DNA of 17,375 nucleotides from Isotricha intestinalis (GCA_023807065.1 JAJJLU010000830.1:1-17375), one strand, 5' to 3'; numbered from the stretch's first letter, positions 7,959 through 16,970 are shown. Made by a program: numbers and translations. The notes: a model not told the origin generated them from the letters alone.

Positions 7959-9371
7959 TTATTTATCCCTCTTTGATTGATAAGGTTTATTAACATTACT
8001 ATAATTTCGATTATTATTATATCTCTTAACATCTTTATTACTTGAAGCAGAACTACTAATATTAGAAGAATAATTATTATTCCCACTAACACCTTTTTTT
8101 TTCTGCATATATAAATTAGCCAATCTAGTTGCAGTTTGTTTAGCTAATTGTTTAAGTTGTTTTTCTCTATTATTAAAAGAACCTAATCTAGTTTTATACA
8201 TGCAATTATTATTCATTTTAATTGGAGTACCTCTACAAATAATATCCCATCCACCAACTTGATCTTCATTTCCTGTCATTATTTTTTCTAAATCAACAAT
8301 TGTTAATAAATCATCTAACATTTTTATTTTAGTTTGAGCATCTCTTTCTGTACTTGCAGTTAAAGAAGCATTTGAATTAATTTCAATTAACCAAGGTTTT
8401 AAATTTTCATCAATTAAAATATCATAACCATATAATTCAAAACAATGTCTATCTTTAGCAATAACACTTTGAACAGCGTAAAAACATTTAATAATAATAT
8501 TTTGAATTCCATCGAACATACTATTAACTTGTTCTTCATTATATCTTCCCATTAAATAAGTTTTTAATTCTCTAAAATACCATTTGCCTCCAATTTGCTT
8601 ATCATAAGTTGCTGATTGTTTTTGTATAGCAACATTAGTTAAATGAATTTGATTATTATTTAAATCTTCTGGATTTAAAGAATATTTAAAAGAAGTAAAC
8701 CTACAAAATCCAGTTCTATATAAATAAGCAGTTAAAGGATTATAACAAGTAACCAAAGCATAAACTCTCATATCAAATTTTTTTCCACCTAATAATAAAG
8801 GATTATATATATATCTTTGACATACATATGTTTCATCAATTGCATTTTCTTCACCTCCTTTAAGGGAATTTTTCCATTTATATAATTGATTTAATGATGT
8901 TACTAAAAAAATTCCTTTTCCTTGTGCTTTACCAGCAGGTTTCATTATCCAAATTGTTCCTGGAGAATGTTTATATTCATCAACAAACATAGTAAATTCA
9001 CTAGGCATATGAAAAGTTAAAGGAAAAAAATCATATGATTTTGCTTCTTCATATCTTTTATCTCTTTCTAATTCTTTTTTAAATAATTTTAAATTTTTAT
9101 ACATCATATCTTTTCTTGTTAATTCATAATTATTAGGAAAGTGATTAACGTGTTGTTGTGGAGTTAAAGAATGAAATGGAACATCAGAGTCTGAAGCAAA
9201 ATAGTTTTTTTCTGACCAGTTGAAATCGAAGTCTTCGCCTTCTGTTTCTTTCCATTGTCTTCTTTTAAGTGCTTCATATATTGTGTTTTTTAAACTACTA
9301 CGAAATTTTATTGAAGTTGGGTATACTCCATAATATTCTTTTTTGAGACAAGCACGAAAATATTCAGACAT
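7959..9371 (-). CDS. TTLL9: Tubulin polyglutamylase, TTLL1/TTLL9 clade (TTLL9-like)
   Basis: 470 residues. TTLL enzymes are ATP-grasp ligases that add glutamates to tubulin tails; TTLL9 acts on axonemal microtubules and affects ciliary beating. Hallmarks in order: SLKNTIYEALKRRQW (26-40), NHFPNNYELTRKDMM (76-90), WIMKP (141-145), AQGKGIF (149-155, nucleotide loop), CQRYI (184-188), GGKKFDMRVY (195-204), HLTNVAIQ (243-250), ELYGYDILID (312-321) and PWLIEIN (326-332), with D317, E330 and N332 as metal or ATP ligands. The N-terminus and the segment VDLEKIMTG...VGGWD (359-375) resemble TTLL9. GKAQGKGIF, GFCRF and GGKW are closer to TTLL1 as I recall it. After about 430 the tail is Ser/Asn-rich and basic, possibly for microtubule binding. 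Every catalytic motif is intact. The start lies 61 bp from the stop of the upstream WD40 gene on the same strand. Confidence 0.92.
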   Translation of the reverse strand: MSEYFRACLKKEYYGVYPTSIKFRSSLKNTIYEALKRRQWKETEGEDFDFNWSEKNYFASDSDVPFHSLTPQQHVNHFPNNYELTRKDMMYKNLKLFKKELERDKRYEEAKSYDFFPLTFHMPSEFTMFVDEYKHSPGTIWIMKPAGKAQGKGIFLVTSLNQLYKWKNSLKGGEENAIDETYVCQRYIYNPLLLGGKKFDMRVYALVTCYNPLTAYLYRTGFCRFTSFKYSLNPEDLNNNQIHLTNVAIQKQSATYDKQIGGKWYFRELKTYLMGRYNEEQVNSMFDGIQNIIIKCFYAVQSVIAKDRHCFELYGYDILIDENLKPWLIEINSNASLTASTERDAQTKIKMLDDLLTIVDLEKIMTGNEDQVGGWDIICRGTPIKMNNNCMYKTRLGSFNNREKQLKQLAKQTATRLANLYMQKKKGVSGNNNYSSNISSSASSNKDVKRYNNNRNYSNVNKPYQSKRDK

Positions 9372-9432
9372 TTTATTTTTAAATTTTAGTTGTTTTTTTT
9401 TAAATTATATATTTTATTTATTATGTATTTAA

Positions 9433-10539
9433 TTATATTTTAATTGACCATATTTTATTTAGGGCATTATATTCTTTATTATTTGCAAATGTCGCAAAGT
9501 ATAAATCATTCAATTTAACAATATCAAAAATATTATAAATATCATTGGAATCATAATTAATATTCTGAATACATATTTCATCATGAATTCTATATATTTT
9601 TATATAAGGATTATTTCCTCCAATTAAAAAAATATTATTTTCTTGAATTACACATATTGAATAACATTTAAATCCATTATTAATTATTGTTATTTTGTCT
9701 TTATCTTCAATTGAAAAAATCTTCATTTTACCATCGTATCCTCCTCCAACAATAATTTTGTTTTCATCAAGCCTATTTAAAGCATTCTTATGTAAACATT
9801 CAACATTATTATAAGTTTTTATACATTTTCTATTATTATTAATATCCCATATTTTAGTTGTTTTTTCTCCGGATGAAATTAAATAATTTTTATCTTCTAA
9901 ATAAAATATTGCTTTAATAATATCTTCATGTACTAAAATATCTTTGTTTTTATATTGTTCATTTTCTTTTGACCATAAAGTTATTGTTTTATCATTTTTA
10001 TTCAATATAAATATATCATTATTTGAACAATATAATATTTGATTAATTTTTTTTTTTACTTCAATTGAAGTTATTAAATCAAAATTATTTTGATTTTTAT
10101 AATATATATTTACTTTATTTGAACATGCAGCAAAGTAATTTTCATTTTTTATTGAAATATTTGTTATTCCTTCATTTTTTATTTTTTTTAAAATTTTGAA
10201 ATAATTATCTAATATATAAATATTACTACTAGAGTAAGAAATTATATATTCTGAATTTAATATTGAAAAAGATTTGAATTCTTTATTTATATCATTACTT
10301 TTTGTTATAGTTAAATGATATGAAGATAATATTTTATTTCTTTGCAATAAAATAGGAAGTTTTTCTATTTTTCCTTCAATTTCTTTTATTTTTTTTTCTT
10401 GAATTAAATTATTCTTTTCGAATTCAATGTTTTTTTCTTCTATTTTTTCTATTAAATTAAACATTTCTTCTTTTTTTTTATATAATTCCTCATATTTTTT
10501 AGATAAACATTCAAGATCTAAATTTGAATTTTGAGTCAT
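9433..10539 (-). CDS. Coiled-coil plus WD40-repeat protein
   Basis: 368 residues starting at the ATG at 10539. The frame can be read back to a TTG at 10596, but no ATG lies there. Residues about 5-66 form a short Lys/Glu-rich coiled coil (YEELYKKKEEMFNLIEKIEE). From about 85 to the end are degenerate WD40-type blades, ending in strands such as TITLW (185-189), TTKIWD (227-232), GKMKIFS (270-276), YIKIY (312-316) and KIWSI (362-366). This fits one roughly six- or seven-bladed propeller, a protein-binding platform. No zinc finger precedes the coil, unlike the divergent gene at 10686, which combines B-box, coil and propeller. The two may be a diverged inverted pair. I cannot assign a partner or process. 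Confidence 0.82.
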   Translation of the reverse strand: MTQNSNLDLECLSKKYEELYKKKEEMFNLIEKIEEKNIEFEKNNLIQEKKIKEIEGKIEKLPILLQRNKILSSYHLTITKSNDINKEFKSFSILNSEYIISYSSSNIYILDNYFKILKKIKNEGITNISIKNENYFAACSNKVNIYYKNQNNFDLITSIEVKKKINQILYCSNNDIFILNKNDKTITLWSKENEQYKNKDILVHEDIIKAIFYLEDKNYLISSGEKTTKIWDINNNRKCIKTYNNVECLHKNALNRLDENKIIVGGGYDGKMKIFSIEDKDKITIINNGFKCYSICVIQENNIFLIGGNNPYIKIYRIHDEICIQNINYDSNDIYNIFDIVKLNDLYFATFANNKEYNALNKIWSIKI

Positions 10540-10685
10540 TAATTCTTCTTTTTTATTTAAATATTTTTTATTTATAACTATTTTAATGTTATTCAAATTA
10601 TTTCATTTGGATAATTCTCATATATTTTTTTCTCAATAAATTATTTAAAGTAAAAAATAATATTATTTTCGATACACTGATAAAA
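10540..10685. promoter_or_regulatory. Shared intergenic region between two WD40 genes
   Basis: 146 bp lie between the ATG of the minus-strand coiled-coil/WD40 gene and the ATG of the plus-strand B-box/WD40 gene. Both promoters must be here. The sequence is A/T-rich with no element I can identify. Confidence 0.45.
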
Positions 10686-12233
10686 ATGGATTCAAATGAA
10701 AAAGAAAACTCTAATAATAGTATATTTAAATGCCATATTTGTGGTACTTTATTATCATTTGATTTTTATGTTGAAAATAATGAATTTATTATTTTTTATT
10801 CATGTGTAAATGGGCATAAAAATAAATCAAAATTAATTGATTTTATGAGAAAAAGTCATATTTGTAAAAGAGGAAAAAAAATATATCAAAATGAGACTTG
10901 TTGTTCTTTTCATTATAGTAACAATTCATTATATTGTAAAAACTGTGAAAAAAAAATTTGCAATAAATGTGAACAAAAACATAAAGAACATATAATTGTT
11001 GATTTAAATAAATATTTTTTTACACTTCAAGAACAAAAAGATTTAATTTCATCATTATTAGAAATAGAAAAAAAAATAATAAAATTAGAACAATTAAAAA
11101 ATGATATTTTAACTTATCTAAATAAAATAATAGAATCAAATTTCCTTATGTTGTCCTTTTCAAGGCAATATATACTAAGTTCCTTAAATGAAGAATATTC
11201 AAATTTTTATAATATAAAAAATTTCAAACTTCTTAAAAGTTTTTATCAACCAACAAAAACCAAAATTTTCGAACAAATCATTCAATTAGGAGAAAAATTT
11301 TTATCTTCTTTTAATTTGACATTTCAAAATGATTTGATTTGTAAAAATTCTTTAACCAGTCATAAAAATTATATTTATACATTAAATATTTTATCTGATG
11401 GAAGATTAATTTCTTGTTCAAGTGATAATTTAATTAAAATATATAATACTAATTATGAAGTAGATTATATTTTAAATATTCATTCAGGAAGTGTTTATTA
11501 TATTTCACAATTAAATTCAGGAAACTTAATTTCATGTTCAAGGGATAAAACAATTAAAATTATTAAATTATTAGATAATCATAAATATAATATAGAACAA
11601 ACTCTTGAAGGACATAATTATGCAGTTGAAAAAGTAATTGAACCTAAAAATAATTTCCTAGCTTCTGTTTCATATGATAAATATCTTAGAATTTGGGAGA
11701 AAAAAGACTTAAATTATGAATTAATAAAATCAACTCAATTTCAAACTGCAACTTCTGATTCAGGGCTTTTTAAAATTAACGATAATGAATTTTTAACTAT
11801 ATCAATTGTAAACAAATCAATTCAATTTTGGACAACTGAATATTTTACTTGTTTTAGTACTATTAAAAATATTCAAACTCAATTTTCTACTTCAAATGTA
11901 ATTAAAGTAAATAAAGATTTATTGTGTATAGGAGGTATTGATTTAGTATCTTTTTATTTAATAAAACTTTCAACTCATCAATTACTATTAAATATAAATA
12001 ATAATATGAAAATATTATCAATGGTTAAATGCATTGATGGTAATTTTTGGGTTGGATATGAAACTAATAATTTAAATCAATATATTGCAAAATATAAGTA
12101 CGATGGTGTTTCTTTAATTAAAATTATGGATATAAAATATAATTTGAATTATTCTATTTCTTCTATCACTGAATTGAAAGATGGTTCATTGGCAATTGGT
12201 AATAGAGAAGGAGTGATTCAAATTTTAAAATAG
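10686..12233 (+). CDS. B-box, coiled-coil and WD40-repeat protein (TRIM-like architecture)
   Basis: 515 residues; the only gene here ending in TAG. The N-terminus has a possible zinc site (C16, C19, C40, H44, with H58 and C60 nearby). A clear type-2 B-box follows: C73, H76, C84, C87, C92, C95, H99, H102, with CKNCEKKICNKC in its centre. Residues about 112-150 form a coiled coil. From about 218 to the end is a WD40 propeller: SHKNYIYTLNILSDGRLISC then IKIY (225-253), SGSVYYISQLNSGNLISC then IKII (267-293), GHNYAVEKVIEPKNNFLAS then LRIW (309-337), and later, weaker blades. The region before the B-box does not clearly match a RING, so ligase activity is uncertain. In TRIM-like proteins the coil dimerises and the propeller binds the target. 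It is divergent from another WD40 gene. Confidence 0.88.
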   Translation: MDSNEKENSNNSIFKCHICGTLLSFDFYVENNEFIIFYSCVNGHKNKSKLIDFMRKSHICKRGKKIYQNETCCSFHYSNNSLYCKNCEKKICNKCEQKHKEHIIVDLNKYFFTLQEQKDLISSLLEIEKKIIKLEQLKNDILTYLNKIIESNFLMLSFSRQYILSSLNEEYSNFYNIKNFKLLKSFYQPTKTKIFEQIIQLGEKFLSSFNLTFQNDLICKNSLTSHKNYIYTLNILSDGRLISCSSDNLIKIYNTNYEVDYILNIHSGSVYYISQLNSGNLISCSRDKTIKIIKLLDNHKYNIEQTLEGHNYAVEKVIEPKNNFLASVSYDKYLRIWEKKDLNYELIKSTQFQTATSDSGLFKINDNEFLTISIVNKSIQFWTTEYFTCFSTIKNIQTQFSTSNVIKVNKDLLCIGGIDLVSFYLIKLSTHQLLLNINNNMKILSMVKCIDGNFWVGYETNNLNQYIAKYKYDGVSLIKIMDIKYNLNYSISSITELKDGSLAIGNREGVIQILK

Positions 12234-12357
12234 CTAATTTAATATTTATTTGAAATTTTAGGAAAAAAAAATAAAAAAATATAGTTTTCAATTTCAGAAC
12301 AAAATTTTTTTGTTAACTATTTAATATTAAAATAATTATTTTTAATTTTATAATATA

Positions 12358-13047
12358 ATGTCTTCTGATTTATCTTATATTTATAACAATCAATATAATA
12401 CTTACGATGAATTTATAGCAAATGTATCAAAGGAACTTCAAATAAATGCAAATGATTATTTCTTTTATTATCAAAATGAAAATAAAAAATATGGTATATT
12501 CAATAATATATCTTTTCAAAAATTTAAACAAAGTATAAAAGATCAAGATAAAGTTAAAATCTTATATAAAAATAAAAAAACATTAATTAAAAATCATTTC
12601 AATTATACATTTAGTGAAAGTTTATCTGATGATCTAAATTTAAAACGAGATAATCTAACTCAAGAAATTGATGATGCAATAGAAGAATATTTAAATAAAT
12701 ATAATTCATGTATGAATGAAATTTCTGAAAGAAATAAAGATATAACAAGAAAAAGTATACAAAATTTAAAAGAAATATCATATAATGAAGAAACAAATGA
12801 TAAATTTATTCAACAAATAATGTATGAAAATGTTATGAAAAATTCTCGTCCAATACCTTCTCCTGAAGATAATAATAGTAAATTTTTTGTTCCTCAAGAA
12901 GAAGAAATATGTCATTATTGTAAAAACAATAATATTAATCAATTATATGGATGTGAAAAATGCCAATTTAAAATTTGTGAATTTTGCTTTCAAAGTCTTC
13001 AAACTTATCAACATTTTCATAAATTATCTATATATAAAACAAATTAA
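12358..13047 (+). CDS. PB1-like domain plus ZZ zinc finger protein (p62/NBR1-like order)
   Basis: 229 residues. The C-terminal ZZ finger is clear: C185-x2-C188-x10-C199-x2-C202-x4-C207-x2-C210-x8-H219-x1-H221, with YGCEKCQFKICEFC in the middle and KLSIY after the histidines. Spacing is close to the ZZ of p62/SQSTM1 as I recall it, except that the last histidine pair is one residue tighter than usual. Residues about 12-72 look like a PB1 or related ubiquitin-fold domain: YDEFIANVSKELQI, FYYQNENKKYGIF, FKQSIKDQDKVKILYKN. PB1 followed by ZZ is the order in p62 and NBR1, which gather ubiquitinated cargo for autophagy, but no UBA domain is present. The linker (about 85-180) is helical and then acidic. 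The ZZ call is strong, the PB1 call moderate, and a p62-like role is only inference. Confidence 0.78.
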   Translation: MSSDLSYIYNNQYNTYDEFIANVSKELQINANDYFFYYQNENKKYGIFNNISFQKFKQSIKDQDKVKILYKNKKTLIKNHFNYTFSESLSDDLNLKRDNLTQEIDDAIEEYLNKYNSCMNEISERNKDITRKSIQNLKEISYNEETNDKFIQQIMYENVMKNSRPIPSPEDNNSKFFVPQEEEICHYCKNNNINQLYGCEKCQFKICEFCFQSLQTYQHFHKLSIYKTN

Positions 13048-13118
13048 AATAGTTAAATAATAAATAAAAAAATAAATTTTGATATTATTTTTTTAAAATA
13101 TGGTAAATTAAAAATAAT

Positions 13119-15248
13119 ATGTCTAATGAAAGCGCTTTTAATTTAAAAAAAAATATTGATTTTTTAATTAACCAAATCATAAAATTTGAAGATGATATTA
13201 AATTTCATAAAAATAATAATGAATATAAAAATGCTTTAATTGATAGGGCAAAAAACATAGAACAAATTCATTTATTAAATCAGTTTATTCAAAATGAAAA
13301 TAAATTATATAATAATAATAATTTAAAAATTCAAAAAGAAATTAAAGAAATTAAAGAAAAACTTTTAAATTTAAAAAATATTTCATATGATAATTCAAAA
13401 AAAGAAATAGAACAAAATTTAATAAAACAAAAATGTTATGAAAATACTTTATTCATTTATAAAAATGAATTATTTTCATTTCAAGAAAATTTAAAATTAT
13501 TAAAAGAAGAAAAATTATCAACCGAAACAGAATTAGTTAATTTAATGTCAATAAGGGAAAATTTAGAAGAATCAATTCATAATAATTCAAAATTTATTTT
13601 TAAAAATTTATTAATAAGTTATGATAATATTCTAGGAAATAGTATTTCTATGAGTTCGTCAATTAATACAATGGATTTTACTATTCAAATTGAAAAATAT
13701 GAATTAGACAAATTTCCATGTAATAAATTTAGTAATTATATTTATGAGATTTTATTAAAATTTATCACATCAATTAATAATATAAATAAGAATTCTATTC
13801 ATCATTGTATTAATGAATGTTATGAGAAATTAAAAAGAAAAATTATTACTCCTAGAGATTTTACTAAAAGCTGTTCTATTAATATTGTTAATTCAGATCC
13901 TAAATTTATTGATTTTTTATTCCAAGCTAAATTTGAATTGTTATTAAGATATATTGTGAAATATTTTTATATAGAAAGAATAATAAATCAAAAAATTCAA
14001 TTTGTAAATAAAGAATATAAAGATTCAAAAAAATATTGGAAAATTAAAGAAAATGATTCTTTGGAAAAAATAAAAATAATTGAGAATAATTTAAATGATA
14101 CTTTAATAGAATATAAAAATATAGAAAAAAAATTAAATTTTCAAAAAAAGAATAATATCTCCATTGAAGAATTAAAAAGTTTATTAAATGAAAAAGAAAA
14201 AGATATAAATTTAATTCTAAAAGAGAAAAATAAAAACATTGAAAAATATAGAAAACAAATCTTAGAATTACAAAATAAAAACCAAATCCTTGAAGTTAAA
14301 AGTAATAATAAATCAAATAATAATTTTATTTTAGACACTCAAAAAAAAATAGAAGATATATTTTCTCAAATAAAAACTAAATTAAAAGAAACAGGAGAAG
14401 AAGAAAAATATATTAATATATTTTTAAAAGAAATTAATTCTTTAATTGAAAATGAAAATGGAGAAAAAAATCCCAATTATATTCCACACAATGATAATAT
14501 TACACCAACCAAAAAGAAAAAGAATATATATAAATCACAATCTAAAACATCACTTTTTCCAAAATTTTTTGAGGATTCTTTAATTAATAAAGAAAATGAA
14601 ATAGATAATTTCAATATTTATTCAACTATTCCTTTAAGTCCAAGGAATAATGCAAATAATTATTTATTATCACCTAGATCAAATAAATTAGAATTTAATA
14701 CTATTAAACAAGAAAAAATGTCAAATAAAGAATTAATACAAAAAATTTCTTATCTTTATATTCCATGTGATTGTTTCATTCAATTAGTTGATGAAAATGT
14801 TCAAATTGAGTTTAATCCTTTGAAAGATTATGATAAAAAAATTGAAAATTTAAATTTTAATAAAGCAATTATTCAATTAAATAAAAGTAATAAAACTTTA
14901 GAAATTACTCAAATTCAAAAAGAACCTTTAGAAATTAATATTAACCTTTTAGAAAAAACTGTTGTGATTGGTTCAATGAAAAAAATTTTAAATGTTATTC
15001 AATTATATAAAAATAATTATAAAAGTAATATCCAATTAATATTGTCTGATAAGAATTTAAGTGAACAAATTCCAAATGATGATATTATTAAATGTGTTTA
15101 TAATAAATATTATTTATTTTCTGTGATTCTTTCAATCAAGAAAAAATTAAATTTGATTTTTTTAACATATAAAACTTTTAAAAATTGGTTAAATGGAATG
15201 GCTTTTATAATAAAAAATAAAAATCAACTTTTATCAATTTATAAGTAA
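13119..15248 (+). CDS. Coiled-coil protein with a C-terminal PH-like domain
   Basis: 709 residues. Residues 1-155 are coiled coil. Residues 160-290 look globular and helical (FPCNKFSNYIYEILLKF, FLFQAKFELLLRYIVKYFY). A second coiled coil spans about 295-445, followed by a basic, Ser/Thr-rich linker (455-530) with two LSPR motifs (506-509 and 517-520) that suit proline-directed kinases. From about 535 to the end the pattern alternates strands and finishes in a helix, TFKNWLNGMAFIIKN (686-700). The W-x-N-G-hydrophobic helix closing a beta-rich domain is typical of PH-like folds, for example the F-x-x-W-x-x-G-L helix of ELMO-type PH domains. PH-like domains bind lipid heads or proteins, so membrane or cortex attachment is plausible. 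I cannot name a family. Its stop lies 57 bp from that of the convergent neighbour. Confidence 0.82.
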   Translation: MSNESAFNLKKNIDFLINQIIKFEDDIKFHKNNNEYKNALIDRAKNIEQIHLLNQFIQNENKLYNNNNLKIQKEIKEIKEKLLNLKNISYDNSKKEIEQNLIKQKCYENTLFIYKNELFSFQENLKLLKEEKLSTETELVNLMSIRENLEESIHNNSKFIFKNLLISYDNILGNSISMSSSINTMDFTIQIEKYELDKFPCNKFSNYIYEILLKFITSINNINKNSIHHCINECYEKLKRKIITPRDFTKSCSINIVNSDPKFIDFLFQAKFELLLRYIVKYFYIERIINQKIQFVNKEYKDSKKYWKIKENDSLEKIKIIENNLNDTLIEYKNIEKKLNFQKKNNISIEELKSLLNEKEKDINLILKEKNKNIEKYRKQILELQNKNQILEVKSNNKSNNNFILDTQKKIEDIFSQIKTKLKETGEEEKYINIFLKEINSLIENENGEKNPNYIPHNDNITPTKKKKNIYKSQSKTSLFPKFFEDSLINKENEIDNFNIYSTIPLSPRNNANNYLLSPRSNKLEFNTIKQEKMSNKELIQKISYLYIPCDCFIQLVDENVQIEFNPLKDYDKKIENLNFNKAIIQLNKSNKTLEITQIQKEPLEININLLEKTVVIGSMKKILNVIQLYKNNYKSNIQLILSDKNLSEQIPNDDIIKCVYNKYYLFSVILSIKKKLNLIFLTYKTFKNWLNGMAFIIKNKNQLLSIYK

Positions 15249-15305
15249 TAATAATTTAAATAACTTTTTCTTCTTTTTTTTAAACATTTTCAAATTTTTT
15301 TATAT

Positions 15306-16970
15306 TTATTTAATTTCTTTTTCTTCTTTCTTTTCTTCTTTTTTTTCTTCATTATTTTCTAATTGAGAATCTAAAGTATTTAATTCTAATAACATATTTC
15401 CTTCTTCTTTAATATCATATTTTTCAAATATTTTTCTTAAAATATCATTTATTTCTTCATTATTAAAATCAAAATTACTTAAATTAAATTTAAAAGTTAA
15501 TAAAGCAGAAAAGATAATTTGATTCTTTTGTTTTTTATTATTTGGGTCTATTTTTTTTAAATCTTTATTCAATCTTATACACATATTTATTATCCAAGTT
15601 TCTTTTTCTTTAAAAATTTTATGTCCTTTTATATCATCTTGTAATAAAATTCTTGGATATCCTTTTTCAGTTTTATAAAAAGTTTGAGATAATATTATTA
15701 TAAATTCAATTAATTCATAATTTTTTTCTTCATATATAATATCTAATATTAAATTAAAAATTTCTTTAACTGTTTCATATCCATTATTAGATAAATTAAT
15801 TATTTTATTTCTTATTCTATTCAAATAAGATAAAAAAAATAAAATATACTGATTTTTATTCTCTTCCATAAAATAATTTTTTAACTTTTCAATATCATTT
15901 CCAATTTTTCCTTCATAAGCTCGAATTATATATTCCTGTAAATCTGTGAATTTTTTTTTTACATCTTCTCTTTCATGTTCTAAATTAGGAGAAAAATATT
16001 GAAATTCTTGAGATAAATTATTTTTAATTAAAGTAATTAATTGATTCCCTTCACTGAATTGTTTTTTTAAACTGTTATAATCAAAAAATTGAGGACTTAT
16101 AGAAGTAAAAGAAGTAAAATCTTCTCTTATAGGTTTTTCAATATAAAGTATATGTTTTTGAATAAAGTCATCTAATTCTGTTTTAATTTGAATTCTATTT
16201 AATAATGAATTTAATTCATTTAATGAATCTGATATTGAATCATTTTTGAATTTTTCTTTTTCAATTAATTTTTTTATCAATGATGTAAAATTATTCATAT
16301 AATTTTCTCTTATGTTTTTAAAATGATTATATGCATCGTTTGTAGAAGATATAAGTTTTTCAATTGAAGAATTATAATTATTTATTGCATTTATATAATT
16401 TCTTGTTCTTTCTTGACTTGAATTTTTCAAAGTTTTTTCATGAAAGGTATTTAATTTTTCTACAAATTTTTTATCAGAAATTTTTAATTTTTTTTGATTT
16501 ATAAGTTCTTTTATTTTTTCTGATAAAATATTCATATATTTAACTCCATATTGATTATAGTCACTTTTTGCATTATCAAGTACACTTTTATTTAATTTAA
16601 ATTCATTATTAACAGTAATTAAATCATTTTTTATATTATCAAAATTTAATGTTTCATTTGATAAAATATTTCCAAAAGAAGGACAAATTTCATTGTGAAG
16701 AGAAATATATATTTCATTATGTTGTTCTAATTTTTTTTTAAAAAAATCTTTAATTTTTAAAATTAAAGAATTTAAAAAGGTTTCTGGACTTTTATTATTA
16801 TCCATTAAGAAAGATAAGATTCTTTTTATTGTTACTACATATTCACTTTCAATATTTTGATATTCTGTTAATGCAAAATAAATATTTTTTAATTGTATTA
16901 TTTCATCAGATTCAGTTAGGAAAAGGTTTGAGAGATCAAATATTTTTCCTAAATTTATTTCATTAATCAT
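15306..16970 (-). CDS. F-BAR-like membrane-binding protein with an unassigned helical C-terminal domain
   Basis: 554 residues. Residues about 10-265 match the pattern of an F-BAR domain: LKNIYFALTEYQNIESEYV (27-45), the usual start of the first long helix, and a later segment with LEQHNEIYISLHNEICPSF (81-99) like the H...I...PL..F of F-BARs. F-BAR dimers bind and curve membranes in endocytosis and at the cortex. A second helical domain covers about 365-515, centred on LIEFIIILSQTFYKTEKG (420-437) and PRILLQDDIKGHKIFKEKETWI (in part 439-460). This resembles a helical domain I associate with KIAA0513/SBF2-like proteins, but I hold that loosely. The extreme C-terminus (541-554) is a run of Glu/Lys repeats, probably disordered. 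No SH3 or RhoGAP domain is visible. This is the last gene before the telomere; its ATG is 366 bp from the repeats. Confidence 0.75.
   Translation of the reverse strand: MINEINLGKIFDLSNLFLTESDEIIQLKNIYFALTEYQNIESEYVVTIKRILSFLMDNNKSPETFLNSLILKIKDFFKKKLEQHNEIYISLHNEICPSFGNILSNETLNFDNIKNDLITVNNEFKLNKSVLDNAKSDYNQYGVKYMNILSEKIKELINQKKLKISDKKFVEKLNTFHEKTLKNSSQERTRNYINAINNYNSSIEKLISSTNDAYNHFKNIRENYMNNFTSLIKKLIEKEKFKNDSISDSLNELNSLLNRIQIKTELDDFIQKHILYIEKPIREDFTSFTSISPQFFDYNSLKKQFSEGNQLITLIKNNLSQEFQYFSPNLEHEREDVKKKFTDLQEYIIRAYEGKIGNDIEKLKNYFMEENKNQYILFFLSYLNRIRNKIINLSNNGYETVKEIFNLILDIIYEEKNYELIEFIIILSQTFYKTEKGYPRILLQDDIKGHKIFKEKETWIINMCIRLNKDLKKIDPNNKKQKNQIIFSALLTFKFNLSNFDFNNEEINDILRKIFEKYDIKEEGNMLLELNTLDSQLENNEEKKEEKKEEKEIK

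Noticed and set aside
10540..10596. TTG-initiated extension of the coiled-coil/WD40 gene
   Set aside because: The codon at 10596 is TTG, and the extension would eat into the short divergent promoter region. The ATG at 10539 is used instead.
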